A stretch of DNA of 64,000 nucleotides, taken from assembly GCA_965240325.2 (NCBI GenBank), contig OZ251223.1, positions 1,922,001-1,986,000 of the forward strand, given 5' to 3'. The position numbers and the translations under genes were made by a program. Below are positions 17,081 to 29,058 of the stretch, piece by piece. Position 1 is the stretch's first letter. The number at the start of each line of letters is the position of its first letter. The DNA comes from Rebecca billardiae RCC1528. Its lineage: Eukaryota; Haptophyta. The notes below the pieces were generated by a model. The model was not told where the DNA came from, did no database searches, and saw only the letters and a list, made by a program, of their open reading frames with translations.

Positions 17081-18481
17081 ATGGCTCTCGCGATGCACAC
17101 GCGCTCCCTCGTCCTGCTCGCGCTGCTGCCGGCGACAGCAGCCTACTCGCCGTCGGCGTTGGCATTCCGCCCGCGGCTCACCGCGAGCGCCGCCGCCGGT
17201 GCTGCCGCTCGCCGCATGCCGCGCGCCGACTCCTCGCACATGGCTGACGCAGCAGCGCCGCGCACCATGAAAGGCATCGGCAAGCTCAACCCGGTGAAGG
17301 GGATCGTCGACATCTTCCAGGGCAGCTCAAACTTCGAGCCGGTGGCGTGCGGCGACCTCGATGAGTGCATCGCGCTGTGCGACGAGGAGGAGTGCCACGT
17401 GCTCGCGCCCACCTCGCTGCTCCACCGGCTGAAGGTCGGCTTCTACTTTGGCGTCTGGTTCCTCCTGTCGGTCGGCTACTCGGTCACCAACAAGAAGGTC
17501 ACGAACGTGCTGCCGCTGCCGTGGACGGTCGCCACCGCGAGCGTGCTCGTCGGCTCCGTCTTCGTCTCCGGCATGTGGGCGACCGGCGCGCGCACGCCGC
17601 CCACGCTCCCGCGCGGCGCGCTGCTCGCGCTGCTGCCCGTCGGCGCGTTCCACGCGATCGGCCACATCGCCGGCACGCTCGGCACGGCCGCTGGCTCGGT
17701 CTCGTTCGCGCAGGTGGTGAAGGCGGCGGGCCCGGTGTATGCGTGCATCCTCTCCGCGCTCTTCCTCTCGCAGCGCGTCTCGCGCCGCGTTGCGCTCTCG
17801 CTTGTGCCGATCATGTCGGGCGTGGCGCTCGCCACCCTCAAGGAGCTCGAGTTCTCGTGGCTCGCGCTCGGCGGCGCTGTCGTGAGCGACCTCGCGCTCG
17901 CGCTGCGCAACGTGTGCTCCAAGCTGTCGATGGACGCGCCCAAGGGCAAGAACATGACGCCGGCCAACCTCTTTGGCGTGCTCACGGTCATCTCCACGCT
18001 CGTCTCGCTGCCGATGGCCTTCATCGCGGAGCGGCACGTGGCACGCGCAGCTTGGGCGGCAGCGACCGCCACGATGCCCGCGCAGCAGCTGCTGTGGCAG
18101 ATCACGCTGACCGGCCTCTACTTCTACGGCTACAGCGAGGTCGCGATGCAGGCGCTCAACAACGTGAGCCCCGTCACGCACGCGATCGGCAACACGCTCC
18201 GGCGGGTCGTCATCATGGTCGTCTGCGCCGTTGTGTTCAGCACGCCGATGACGCCGCTGGGCATGGCCGGCTCGGGGCTCGCCATCGGCGGCTCGTACCT
18301 CTACACCATGGCCAAGCACGCTGAGAAGGCTGCCGAGAAGGCCGCCGAGGCCGAGAAGGCGGCCGTGCTCACCGAGCCGGTGATCCCCACCCCGCCGTCC
18401 TACGACCCGCTCAGCACAAAGTTCAACTCAACAGACATTGGTGCTGCGCCCCGGGCACCGGCGGCAGCTGACTCGGATTGA
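17081..18481 (+). CDS. Plastid triose-phosphate/phosphate translocator
   Basis: Single-exon gene of 466 residues in the TPT/drug-metabolite transporter superfamily. After a leader (MALAMHTRSLVLLALLPATA, then AYSPS and a basic Ala-rich transit region) come about eight to ten membrane segments. Family hallmarks are WFLLSVGYSVTNKKVTN, HIAGTLGTAAGSVSFAQVVKA, FLSQRVSRR, LALRNVCSKLSMD and NNVSPVTHAIGNTLRRVV, which match plastid sugar-phosphate translocators. It should exchange triose phosphate or another phosphorylated C3-C6 compound for phosphate across a plastid envelope membrane; the exact substrate is not decided by these motifs. An insertion with GDLDECIALCDEEECHV lies before the first membrane helix, and a charged Ala/Glu-rich tail ends the protein. 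The ATG at 17081 starts the leader; upstream in-frame codons are not ATG-led in a plausible context. Confidence 0.9.
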   Translation: MALAMHTRSLVLLALLPATAAYSPSALAFRPRLTASAAAGAAARRMPRADSSHMADAAAPRTMKGIGKLNPVKGIVDIFQGSSNFEPVACGDLDECIALCDEEECHVLAPTSLLHRLKVGFYFGVWFLLSVGYSVTNKKVTNVLPLPWTVATASVLVGSVFVSGMWATGARTPPTLPRGALLALLPVGAFHAIGHIAGTLGTAAGSVSFAQVVKAAGPVYACILSALFLSQRVSRRVALSLVPIMSGVALATLKELEFSWLALGGAVVSDLALALRNVCSKLSMDAPKGKNMTPANLFGVLTVISTLVSLPMAFIAERHVARAAWAAATATMPAQQLLWQITLTGLYFYGYSEVAMQALNNVSPVTHAIGNTLRRVVIMVVCAVVFSTPMTPLGMAGSGLAIGGSYLYTMAKHAEKAAEKAAEAEKAAVLTEPVIPTPPSYDPLSTKFNSTDIGAAPRAPAAADSD

Positions 18482-19447
18482 GACTGAATCGTCACTTCGA
18501 CGATGACGATCCGCTACTCCGCTAGAGCCTCAGTACAGTATTAACCGCATATAACTGGTCATATCAGACATGATTTCACATTATTCCGATTAAGTCATAT
18601 TTACTGATTTACTCACGACTCTTGACTCTCATACTCTCACTCATTACTCTGCACTCTGTGAGCCTCGATGAGTCGATCTGTCGGGGCACCGCGCCGTTCG
18701 GCCCCGCCCGCCGGGCACTCGCTCGCGACTGCGAGTGTAGTGCCGGACGGCCGCGGCGGTGGTTTTAAGTTTACACGGACTGAGTGAGGCGCAGGACTCT
18801 ATTTTTACTACTATGTATTAGTACCCATTTCTGATTTCAGACTCTGCTCAGAACACGGTCCGAGAGCGACGGTCCGGATGCATACGTAGCCGTACTGATT
18901 GGAAATATGTCACTGGACTGGGTAAATAGCTATGAAAAATAGAGTCTGAACTAGTCACAAACTGATTTTCACACCCTGTGAGGCCTGATGATTCACTGAT
19001 AATGCAGGGCACTACTCACTCTAGTCATTCCGGGACCCGTAATCCATAGCAACCCCAGGCTTGGGGCCCTGTGGGACCGACTTCGGGCGCTCATTCGGCC
19101 GCAGGAATGCGATGATCATTTTCGGTACGCCCGCTTTCTATGACCGGACTGGCAGGGGTCAACCGGAGCCAGAGCCAAGTGGCATCGGAGTCCTCGAGCC
19201 TCGGTCAGTCCGCCGTCGGTGGGGCTCGGTGGCCGGCGTCGCGGAGCCACTGGGGCCTCGGATCACTCGCGACCAGATGCCAGGTGATGGGTTTGAGGTC
19301 ACGGAGGCCGTGGACAGCCCCGGCTGGCTTGGGCAGCACCCTACGCGCCCGAAAGGCTTGGGGATCATTAGCGGTCGTTCACGGTCACGCCTCACTGCCT
19401 CGCGGCGGAGTCACGGTGCTGGCAGCTCTTGCCCAGTCCGTGATTCA
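18482..19447. other. Intergenic, AT-richer, nothing recognised
   Basis: Nearly 1 kb downstream of the translocator. The first 550 bp are AT-rich with many short TACTGA/TCACTC motifs, and the last 350 bp are GC-richer. Short frames near 19061-19567 show no family motif. Confidence 0.5.
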
Positions 19448-19984
19448 TCACATGCCATTCTCTGCAAAGCCAATGAGCTGCAGCGCAGCACAGAGAATCG
19501 CGCTTCGGCTTCCCTCTTGTCCCAGCTCGTCCTCGCCGAGACTGTCGAAGGCACCCTCACCCGCTGAGATGAGCGCTTCGCACACGCCTTCCTCCGCCGA
19601 GAAGGCACCTCGAGAAAGATCGTTCATGACACGGGTGAAAGGCGTTGCGCGCCCGAAGTTTCCCGCGCGCTGCACTGCAAGGGCAAGTGCGAGAATCCGC
19701 TCTCCAGTCATGATGCCATCCTTCGCCTCCAGCCAGGCCCTTCGCGCCTCTGGTGTGGCGAGGCGACTCCGGATAATCTGGGCGCGGTCGTGTGCCTCGC
19801 CGACAGCATAACCCCAATTCCAATTCGTGGAGCCCCAGGTGACATCCCACGCCCAGGAGACAGGGGAGGTGCCAAATGCACTCTGTGTTGCCATGACAGC
19901 CGCTGACCGCGTGCGCATCGCCGAGGCGCGACCATGCAGCTGCATACCAATGACAGCAGTGCGGATGAGCAAGGCCGCCGCCAT
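19448..19984 (-). CDS. Hypothetical protein
   Basis: ATG-initiated frame of 178 residues; the frame stays open about 60 bp further upstream without an ATG. Composition is protein-like and unlike shadow frames: Trp-rich WAWDVTWGSTNWNWGYAVGE, then helical segments such as ARRAWLEAKDGIMTGERIL and FTRVMNDLSRGAFS, and an acidic end. I do not recognise the family. It is divergent from kynurenine 3-monooxygenase with 257 bp between start codons. It could also be one exon of a longer gene. Confidence 0.5.
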   Translation of the reverse strand: MAAALLIRTAVIGMQLHGRASAMRTRSAAVMATQSAFGTSPVSWAWDVTWGSTNWNWGYAVGEAHDRAQIIRSRLATPEARRAWLEAKDGIMTGERILALALAVQRAGNFGRATPFTRVMNDLSRGAFSAEEGVCEALISAGEGAFDSLGEDELGQEGSRSAILCAALQLIGFAENGM

Positions 19985-20241
19985 AGGACGAGTATTCGAG
20001 GTCCGAGTGATCACGAGATTCCGATGGGATAACCGGAGATTCACGAATCACGTGCCATCATCTACCGTTGAGACGCGAGCGTCCCCGGTATGTATTACTA
20101 TGGAGCTCACTTTCCCAGGCGTTCGACGAATCAGCGAGCTCAAAGCGGCGAGCTGGCGACGACACCGGCACGGGTGTTGCTGGAAGCGTCTCTCGAGCCG
20201 CCTCCGCGCCCTCCGGGATCTCCCCGCGCGTGGACCCCGCC

Positions 20242-21821
20242 ATGGCGGTGATGAATGGCGCGACTACGTCGACGCATGGGTCGGAGGGCGAGCGGGCGGA
20301 CCAGCCCGTCGTCGTTGTCGGCGCCGGGCTCGCTGGTCTGCTCTCCAGCCTGTACATGCGCCGGCGCGGCATGGACATTGTGATCTCGGACATCCGCGAC
20401 GACCCACGGATCGCGCAGCTGCAGCACGTGGAGTCGGCGCAGGGCAAGCACAAGCTGGACGGGCTGGGCAAGCTGGGCAACGCGACGCGGCGCTCGATCA
20501 ACCTCGCCCTCAGCGCGCGCGGCCTGCGCGCGCTGCGCAAGGCCGGGCTGGACGAGGACGTGCTGCAGGACGCGGTGCAGATGAACGGCCGGATGATCCA
20601 CGACCTGCAGGGGCGCACGACGCTGCAGCCGTACGGCGACACCCCGGACGAGGCGTTGTACTCGGTCTCGCGCGATGCGATGACGCGCTACCTCGTGGAC
20701 AACCTCACCGCGCCGCCAGCCGAGGGCGAGGGGCGCGTGGACGTGCGCTTCCGCAGCAAGTGCGTCGGCATCTCGGCGCACGGCACCGTCCAGCTGCAGA
20801 CGGCCGACGGGCGGACGGAGGCGCAGCCGTCGCAGGTGGTGATCGGCGCGGACGGGATCTTCTCGGTCACGCGCCGCGAGATCTCCCGGCACACGCGGCT
20901 CAACCTCTTCCAGGAGTACATCGAGCACGGGTACATCGAGGTGGGCATCCCGCCCTCGCCCGAGGGCGAGTTCCAGCTCGAGCCGAGTGCGCTGCACATC
21001 TGGCCGCGGCACGACTTCATGCTGATCGCGCTGCCCAACGTGGACCGCTCGTTCACCGGCACGCTCTTCGCGTCGTGGGACATCCTCGCCAAGCTCGAGA
21101 ACCAGGACTACGCCGTGCAGTGGTTCACCGAGCAGTTCCCGGACGCGGCCTGCCTCGTGCCCTCACTCGGGCGCGCGCTGTCGACAAACGTGCGCGGCGC
21201 GCTCGCGACCGTCAAGTGCTCGCCGTGGCACGCGAACGGGCGGATTCTCCTGATCGGCGACGCCGCGCACTCGGTCGTGCCGTTCTACGGCCAGGGCATG
21301 AACTGCTGCTTCGAGGACTGCCTCGTGCTCGACGAGGCGTACGAGCTCGCGCGCGGCGACTGGTCGATCGCGCTGCCGCTCTTCTACAACGCGCGCAAGT
21401 CTGCGTGCGACGCGCTCGCCGAGCTCTCGCTTCACAACTACGTCGAGATGTGCGCGCTCGCGGGCGCGGGCGGCGCGCGGGCGGGCAGGCCGCGCGGGCG
21501 GGCTGACCTGTGCGCGCCCCGCCCACGCCGCCCGCGCGCACCCGCCGCGCCCCCCACCATCCCACCCCGGCCCGCAGGCGCTCGCGCACCGCGTCGCGCT
21601 GGTTTGTGCTTAAGGGACACATCGACCGCGCGCTGCACCGCGCCTTCCCCGCGTGGCACTCGTCGCTGCACTCGGCCGTGTGCTCCTCGCACCTGGAGTA
21701 CGACGAGGCGATGGCGGCCTGCGCTCGGCAGGACCGCCTCCTCGTGCAGGGCATGGTCGCCCTCGCCGGGCTCACGGCCGGCACCGCGCTGCTCGCCGTC
21801 TCGCGCTTGCGCGCGCGGTGA
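20242..21821 (+). CDS. KMO: Kynurenine 3-monooxygenase
   Basis: FAD- and NADPH-dependent hydroxylase that turns L-kynurenine into 3-hydroxykynurenine in tryptophan catabolism and de novo NAD synthesis. Exons 20242-21449 and 21578-21821 (GT-AG) give 483 residues; human KMO has 486. Motifs are the N-terminal VVVVGAGLAGLLSSLYMRRRG dinucleotide fold (from VVGAG on), SINLALSARGLRAL, the VIGADGIFS (DG) motif and the second FAD motif GDAAHSVVPFYGQGMNCCFEDC (core GDAAH). The intron falls right after HNYVEM, and exon 2 continues the KMO C-terminal region, ending in a hydrophobic helix (MVALAGLTAGTALLAV) with a basic tail, as expected for the mitochondrial outer-membrane anchor. The ATG at 20242 has a good Kozak context (GCCATGG); the open frame upstream is not conserved. 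Confidence 0.95.
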
Positions 21822-22472
21822 GCGGAGCCCCCGCCCGCCCCTGGCCCCCTGGGCCTGGACAGAGCGGCCGTGCGTGTCGCGCGGCCCCTGCTCGCCAGCG
21901 CGCGCCGCTCTCAAGTCAGAGCCAGGTGCGCGTGCTGCTTCAAACCGTGGGGCAGGCCTGCGCGACATTCGCTCAGCCGGCATGGCCACCCACGCCTTAG
22001 GCCGTGCGATGCGAGCGAGGAGTTGACGATGCTCCTGATTACGACAATCGTGACCGATCGGGCCCGCGGGCGCCAGGGGCGCCAGGCGCCCGAGGCGCGT
22101 GTCGTACGCACCGTCACGCAGAGCCTCGCGTCTGCCCCCTACTTGCGACTTCGACCGTCAGCAGACCGCGGCACTCACAGCAGTGCCGAGTGCGTGGGTC
22201 TGCGTCCACTTTGACCCTTTGTCCGCACCGGCACCGCGGCGCCAACGTCAGAAGACAGCTCCTCGTGGAGCCACGTGCCTCAGGCTCAGCGGGAGATGAG
22301 TAGCCATCAGGCTGCTTGACAGAAAGAGGTGAGCAAGCGCTTGTTTCGTCGAATCTGAAATCGCCGTGCCACTTTGCGCTTCGTCGGACGAGCCGCCATC
22401 GCGCGCGGCTGATGCGGGGTGCCGACAGTTAGCGTGCGGAATACGCGGCGGGCTTGCCGCCCGCGTTGTCGG
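21822..22472. other. Intergenic, nothing recognised
   Basis: 650 bp between the KMO stop and the NEK10-like start. No conserved frame was found; it should hold the KMO 3' UTR and the kinase promoter. Confidence 0.5.
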
Positions 22473-24193
22473 ATGACGCTCGGCGGCCCACCCGCCGGTG
22501 GAGGGGCGGTGGGCGCGCTTCTGCGGCTGCTCTGCGAGGATCCGACGTCCGCGGCGGACGCGGCGGCCGAGAAGCAGCGGCTCGACGACTTCCTGCTGCA
22601 GAACGCACAGCGGTACTCGTTTGCGTCGAGCGAGCACCGCGAGCTGCTCCGGCTGCTCGCCGAGCGGCGCTTCCTCTCGCGCGAGCGATGGGCGGCGCTG
22701 CAGCCTGACCACGAGCTGCGCGTACTGCAGGCGATGCGCGTCCTCCTCCGCGACGAGCGCAACCGCGCGGCCTTCGCCGAGCTCGGCGGCGTCGACGCGC
22801 TGTGCGAGGTCTTCTCGAGCGCGATGGACGCGCACTTTGGCGACGAGTCGGACGGCGGGTACGTGTCGGAGATGCTCGTGGAGATCCTGTCGATTGTGAA
22901 GCGCTTCGCGGACTCGGACCACGCGCTGCCCGCCGCGCTGTACGAGACGCTCGCGCTGCTCCTCCGCTCGCGGGACGCGCTCGTGCTGCAGTGCGCGCTC
23001 GTCGCCGCGTGCCAGCTCGCCAAGCTCGCCTCGCACCGCGCGGCGCTGGCGCGGCTCGAGTGCGGCGAGGTGCTGCTGCGCACCCTCGCGGACGGCGAGC
23101 CCGCGTTCAAGACGCTCGCCGCCGAGATCCTCGAGCGCCTCGTCCTCGAGCCCGCCTTTGCGCGCGCGCTCGTGGGCGGGTGCGAAGGGCTGCCCGTGCT
23201 GCTGTCGCAATTGCACGCGGATGAGTCGCGCCTCTCGCTGTCGCTGCTGCGCGCGCTGGAGACGCTCGCGGCGGACGAGGAGAGCCAGCGCGAGCTGCGG
23301 CAGCTCGGCGGGCTGCACGTCGTGCTCTCGCTCCTCGCGCCCGCCGTGCAGGCGCTGCAGAGCGGCGGCGCGCTCTCCGCGCCGCCGCCGAGCGCCGCCC
23401 AGGGCGCGCCGCCGCCGCCCGTCTCGCGCGAGCTCTCGGCGGACGTGCGCGTGGGCGCGGGCGCGGGCGTGATGGCGGGCGCGGCGGAGTGCGGCCCGCG
23501 CGCGGCGTCGCACCCGCCCACCTCCACGACCACGCCGCGTGCCACGCTGCAGCCCGCGTACCTCGTCGCCGTGTGCCAGCTGCTCGGACGGCTCGCGGTC
23601 GACAATGAGAACGCGCACGCGCTGCGGAAGGCCAACGCCGTCTTTCTGCTGGGCCAGCTGCTGCTGCCCGCGGCGGGGGAGGCGGGCGGCGTGGGCGAGG
23701 GCGGCGGCGCGGACGCGCCGGCGGGCGCGCCGGCGCACCCCGCCGCCGGCGCGGCCGCCGCCGCCGGCGCGCGCGCCGGTGGCTCCTCAGACGCTCTGAG
23801 CGTGCGCACCGCCGCGCTGTGCGCGCTGCGCTGTCTCTTCTCGACCGAGCGCAACCGGCGGATCTTCAAGCGGCTGTTCCCGCCGGACATCTTCGCCGCG
23901 TTTATCGACATCGGGCACTACGAGCACGGGCTGGGCGCGTACGTGCCGCTCGTGCGCGCGCTCTCCGCGCTGCCCGCCGAGGCGCACGCGCGCGTGCGCG
24001 AGGCGCTGGACGACATCAACGTCGTGAAGGGGCCCGCGCGCCGCTCGGTGCGCGGGTACGCGCTGCAGGAGCTGCTGGGGCGCGGCGCGTTCGGCTGCGT
24101 GTTCCACGGCGTGAAGGGCGGCGCGGGGGGCGGGGAGTACGCGGTGAAGCAGCTGCCGCTCACGATGGCGGCGGACGGCAGCTCGACCGCCGA

Positions 24194-24229
<36 letters not shown>

Positions 24230-26485
24230 CGACTCGGAGGCGGCGGCCGCGCGCGTGCGGCGCGAGGTGGCCATCCTCTCTGGGCTGCACCACCCGCATA
24301 TCATCCGGTACTACGAGTCCTTCTCCGAGGCGGAGTCGCTGTACATCGTGACCGAGCTTGTGGACGGCGCGACGCTGCTCGACCACCTCACCGCGCTGCA
24401 GGAGAAGCGTCAGCGGCTGCCAGAGCCGCGCGTGTGGCAGATCTTCGTGCAGCTGCTGCTCGCACTGCGCTACTGCCACAAGGAGGCGGGCGTGGTGCAC
24501 CGCGACCTCACGCCCTCCAACATCATGCTCACCGCGGACGGCACCGTCAAGCTCGCCGACTTTGGGCTCGCGCGCGCGCGCGCCTCGGCGGACGGGCGCG
24601 AGCAGCTGCTGGAGAGCGTGGTGGGCACGGTGCTGTACCAGTCGCCCGAACTGATCAAACACGAGGTGGGGCGCAAGGGGGGCGCTGGGGGAAAATGGGG
24701 GGCGCTGCGCATGGCTGCGCCGCGCTGCGCCGCGCCGCGCCCGGGGCAGCGGCAGCGCAGGAAGCGGCCGCCGCCGATCGGCGGCGGCCGCGGGGCCGGG
24801 CGCGCGCGCCGTGCGCGCACGCGGCGCGGGCGGCGCTCATGCCCCCCAGCGCACGTGCCGCCTCCTCCCCCGCCGCCCCGCCCGCGCGCGCGCCCTCCCT
24901 CGCAGGCGTACTCCGACAAGGCGGACGTGTGGGCGCTGGGGTGCGTGCTCTACCAGTGCGCCATGCTCGAGCCCCCGTTCTCGGGCACCAACCCGCTGGT
25001 GGTCGCGCAGCGGATCGTCGACGGCGCGTACCCGCCTCTGGACGGCGCGTGCTCGCCCATGCTGCACGACGCGGTGGCGCGCTGCCTCACCGTGCGCGAG
25101 GAGGACCGGCCGGACGCGGACGGCGTCGGGCAGCTCGTCGCGCCCAAGCTGCTCGCCGAGCTGGACCGGCTCAACGCCGCGCAGTCCGCGCTCTCCGCCG
25201 AGCTCGCCACCGAGCGCGAGCGGCGCGTCGAGCGAGAGCGCGAGGCGGCGCGCAACAAGGAGGCGATGCACAGGCTGATTGCGCGCTCCGCAACCGCCGA
25301 CAGGCCGGCGGGCGGCGGCGGCGGCAGTCGCGGCTCCTCGCCCGCCTCCGCGCGCCCGCCCGCCGCCGAGGCGTGTCTTGCGCCCGCGCCGACGTGCGCG
25401 GGCGCGAGCGGCGCGGGCGGCGGCGGCGCGCGCCCCGGCGCAGTGCCGGCGGCCGAGGCCGCGATGCCCGCCAGCGCGCGCGGCTCGGATGGCGGCGCGC
25501 CGGCCGTGAACGGGGCAGCAGCCGCGGCGGGCGGGGGCGGCGGCGGCGGCGGCGCGGAGCGACCGCCGCCGCCCGCCGGCCTCGCGCTGCAGCGGCTCCA
25601 GCGGCTCTCGTCCGCGGAGGGCAGCGCGCTGCTCGACTCCGGCGGCCAGCCCTCGCCGCTGCGCCGCCTCAACTCGGGCGCCTCGGTCCCCGCCGGCCGC
25701 TCCCAGATGCTGTCCATCTCCCCGCACCGCATCCGTGAGATCAACGACCCGGCGTCTCTGCTGCTCAACCAGCTGCACAAGGTGCTCTTCATCGAGCAGC
25801 TGCCGCCCTCGCTGCACGCGCACGCGGTGCGGCGCGGGCGGCGCACTCGCGATCGCGCGCGCCAACAGCACCACCGCCGTGCCACCGCCGCGCGCGCGCG
25901 ACGACACCCACCTGAGCGCCGCGCCCCTCGCGCCGCGCCCCTCGCGCCGCGCCGCCCGCCCCCCGCCGTGCGCAGGAGCGAGCGATCGTCGAGCGGTACA
26001 AGCGCTCGCTCTTCGCGCACCGCCCGGGCGCGCGGCCGCGCGCGCTCAAGGACGAGCTGCACAAGCTGATGTCCGGCTCTCGCGAGCTGGTGGACCTCAG
26101 CCTCGCCTCAGGCCTGCCGGCGCGCGCGACCGCCGAGCTGGGCGCGTCGGGCGCGTCGGGCGGGCAGCACCACGTGAGCTACGAGTCGCTGCAGCAGATG
26201 ATTGAGAAGGTGCTGGCGGACACGGGCTACTACGACGTGACGACCACGCCGGTCGAGGGCGATGGCTCCGAGGGCGGCGGGCCGCCCGCCGTGGGCACGT
26301 CGACGTCGATGCCGGACGGCCTCTCCGCAAACGCGACCAACGCGCGCGCGGGCCGGATCTCGATGGCCAACGGCGCCTCCTCGCCGCTCGGCGCGGTGGT
26401 GCCGCCCTCGCGCATGTCGTCACTGCCTCCGGGGTACGCTGTGAAGCGGAACACCCCACGGAGGCTGGTGCGACCTTGGGAATGA
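22473..26485 (+). CDS. NEK10: NEK10-like armadillo-repeat protein kinase
   Basis: Exons 22473-24665, 24906-25826 and 25976-26485 give 1207 residues. An N-terminal Leu-rich helical region (about 1-510) has armadillo-like repeats. The kinase domain starts near residue 530 with LLGRGAFGCVFHG, then YAVKQL, HRDLTPSN with the NEK10-typical HRDLT, DFGLA, a VVGTVLYQSPE activation segment and SDKADVWALGCVLYQ. A coiled coil follows (LATERERRVEREREAARN). The C-terminus matches animal NEK10: REINDPASLLLNQLHKVLFI, ERAIVERYKRSLF, and YESLQQMIEKVLADTGYYD. NEK10 in animals is linked to motile cilia and stress checkpoint signalling, so a flagellar role is a reasonable inference. A poly-Gly insert lies between the VAIK lysine and the C-helix. 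Both introns are GC-rich, and the first (240 bp) is in frame without stops. An in-frame GTG at 22419 is not used as start. Confidence 0.92.
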
Positions 26486-26673
26486 ACATGGTATGATGGC
26501 AATAGTAACATAGCGCTACTACTGAGCTATTACTATAGTAGTAGCTACCATAGTGTTTCTACTGTAGTAGTAAGTGAGTTTTCGTCTAAACCTCGTTCCA
26601 TGGGCAGCCCGGGGCGGTTCGAATGAATTCTTTTTAATAAAATTGGCGGGCATGCACCGCATCCGCGCGTGGG

Positions 26674-28846
26674 ATGGCGGCGGGATCCCCGGACGCGGGT
26701 CCCACTAACGCCGGCACGATGGGGGCGATGCGGATCCCCGGCGACGTGCTCCTCCTCATACTACTATACGCACTCGCTCCGGCCTACGGGACAGGGCTGG
26801 ACGCGCGTGGCGCCGACCGGGTCGGTTCAAGTCCGCTGGCCGCGTACACGTGTACTGCCTCCTTCGCGCGCGGCGCGTACGAGCTGCACTGGCGGCTCGA
26901 GCGTGCGGCAGAGTGCGCGGCCGCGCAGCACACGGAGGACGAGCTCTGTGATGGCGCGCGTCGTGAGGTGCACCTCGCGCTGCAGATCCAGCTGCGCGGC
27001 GACGCCGCCATCCAAGCGCGCGAATTGGGCTGGTGGGCCGGCTTCGGCCTCGCCGAGGCTGGCGGCATGCGCGGAGCCGACATGTTCCGCTTCGAGGCCA
27101 ACACGACGACGACCCAGCTCGTGGACACGCACACGACGACCACGCCGCGCATGCTCCGCGACGAGAGCCAAGACTGGCGGCTCACCGTGCCCGCGCGGAC
27201 GAGGTGGAGCGCGAGCGACGGTGCCGCCTTCGGCGCCACCATCGAGGTCGCGCGCCGACTGACAACCACGGACACGCTGTTCGACCGCCCGTTTGCGTTC
27301 GACGCGCAGCTGCCGTTCCTGCCGACGCGCGTCGTCGGGCAGTGGGGCGCGGGCGCGTACGACCCCGACGCGCCGCTGGGCACCGTCCGCGCGCAGCTGC
27401 GCCTGCACGCGCCCGCTTGCACCGTCGACTCGCTCAGCGAGGTCCGCGCCGACCCCGAGGTGGTGCGCGTGCGCGTGCAGAAGCGCGGCTACTTGGTGAG
27501 CCCCAAGCGGCTCAAGGACAACGCAAGCGCCACGACGGTGTATCACACGGGCTGCTTCGAGCTGGCGACGCTGCCGGGGCAGAACCGATCGCTCCACATG
27601 CTCGGGCGCGGCGCGCACATCATCGCCGTCGAACCCGTCTTCAAGCCCGCGTGGCACCGGCAGTTCATCCACCACATGACGCTCTTCGGCAGGCACCGCC
27701 CGTGCGCCCCCGTCGGCAACAGAAGCGGCATGTGGTTCCAGAACGCGGCGCCGGCGACGCCCGTGTACGCGTGGGCAGCTGGCCACGAGGGCCTGGTCCT
27801 CCCGCCCGAGGCTGGCTTCCGCATCGGCGGGCCGGCATTCGGCGGGATCCTCTCCTTCGACCTGCAGGTGCACTATGAGCTGACCGCTGACGCGTTCCGG
27901 CCACAGCCGGGGACGGACGATGGCGCCCCGGGCGCGCCGGAGGGCGAGCCGAGGTTCGTGGACTACTCGGGCTTCCTGCTGCACGTCACGCCGAGGCTGC
28001 GCAGGTACGACGCCGGCTTCCTCTCGAGCGCCGATCCTATCGACTCGCTCAAGCCGCGGCCGATGCCCATCGGCTGCCCCGAGTACACGTACACGTGTGG
28101 TGCACAGTGCACACGGTCCGACATGGCCGTCGGCTTGGCTGCGGGCGAGCGAGCACGGCTTGGCTTTGCGCAGGAGCTGCCCAAGCCGCTGGGATCAATC
28201 AACGCGACGGCAAGCGGGCCGCGCATCTTCGTCTTCATGCACATACTGCACATGCACTTCACGGGCGAGCGCATGCAGTACTCGCAGTGGCGCGCGGATG
28301 GCACCCTCGTGCGTGAGCAAGCGGTGCGCGGCTGCGGCGCCGCGCGGCGCGGCGAGCGCCTTGCGGCGCGGTGCGGGCGGCCCACACTGCGCGGTGTGTC
28401 CCTGACCTCGCGCCGAGCTGCCCACCCCGCAGATCGACTACTTCGACGGCGACGCCGCACAGATATTCCCGCACCCCTCTGTGGGCGCTGGGTACACCAT
28501 CGACGCGGGCGACTCGTACGCCGTTCAGTGCACGTACCGCAGCGAGCCACCTGACGGCGGCCGCTTCGGGGCTGGCGCGAAGAGCGAGATGTGCCTCTCG
28601 ATGATGTTCTACTACCCGAGGATGCGCTACATTCGAGGCTGTGGGCCTGCGCGCGCCCTTCGCGCATCGTCCGCGCGCCGTCGCCGGCGTGCAGCAAATG
28701 AGACGACGGTACGAGTGGCGGACCGCCCCGATGTGCCTGAGGGAGGCTGGGATCTCTGCCACGGGAATCTGCACCGCGTGCGCGTTTGGCCGGATGACGC
28801 GCACGTGCCCCGCCGCTGGGGTGTTGTTGAAACGTCATCGCCATGA
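26674..28846 (+). CDS. DOMON and copper type II monooxygenase (DBH/MOXD1-like)
   Basis: Exons 26674-28323 and 28433-28846. A further 54-bp GT-AG intron, 28641-28694, is possible and keeps frame. The N-terminus has a signal peptide (MRIPGDVLLLILLYALAPAYG from residue 19). Residues about 50-210 look like a DOMON domain (DESQDWRLTVP). The Cu2-monooxygenase core follows: FIHHMTLFG for the first copper site, a conserved HYEL, a second-copper HMHF, and EMCLSMMFYYP with the axial methionine. The splice after GTLVREQA rejoins the family sequence IDYFDGDAAQIF. Animal relatives hydroxylate dopamine or peptides at the cost of ascorbate and oxygen inside secretory vesicles; the algal substrate is unknown. 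The protein should be secreted or lumenal. The start at 26674 or the ATGs at residues 16 and 19 are all possible. Confidence 0.9.
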
Positions 28847-29007
28847 GATCTCATAGCAGCAGTCGTGTCTGTCAGACTCCGCGGGATCCGGCGCGAAGTC
28901 TCAATCAAGTCACGACTGACGCCGATCACACTCCGCGGAGTCAGTACTGCTGCTGTCTGCTTAATTAAATGAAGTAGGCGCGGAATGCCGATGATCGGAA
29001 TGACGAT

Positions 29008-29058
<51 letters not shown>

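Noticed and set aside
22248-23911. Long minus-strand frames opposite the NEK10-like gene
   Set aside because: They are Arg/Ala/Gln-rich shadows in a region where the plus strand has a conserved protein.
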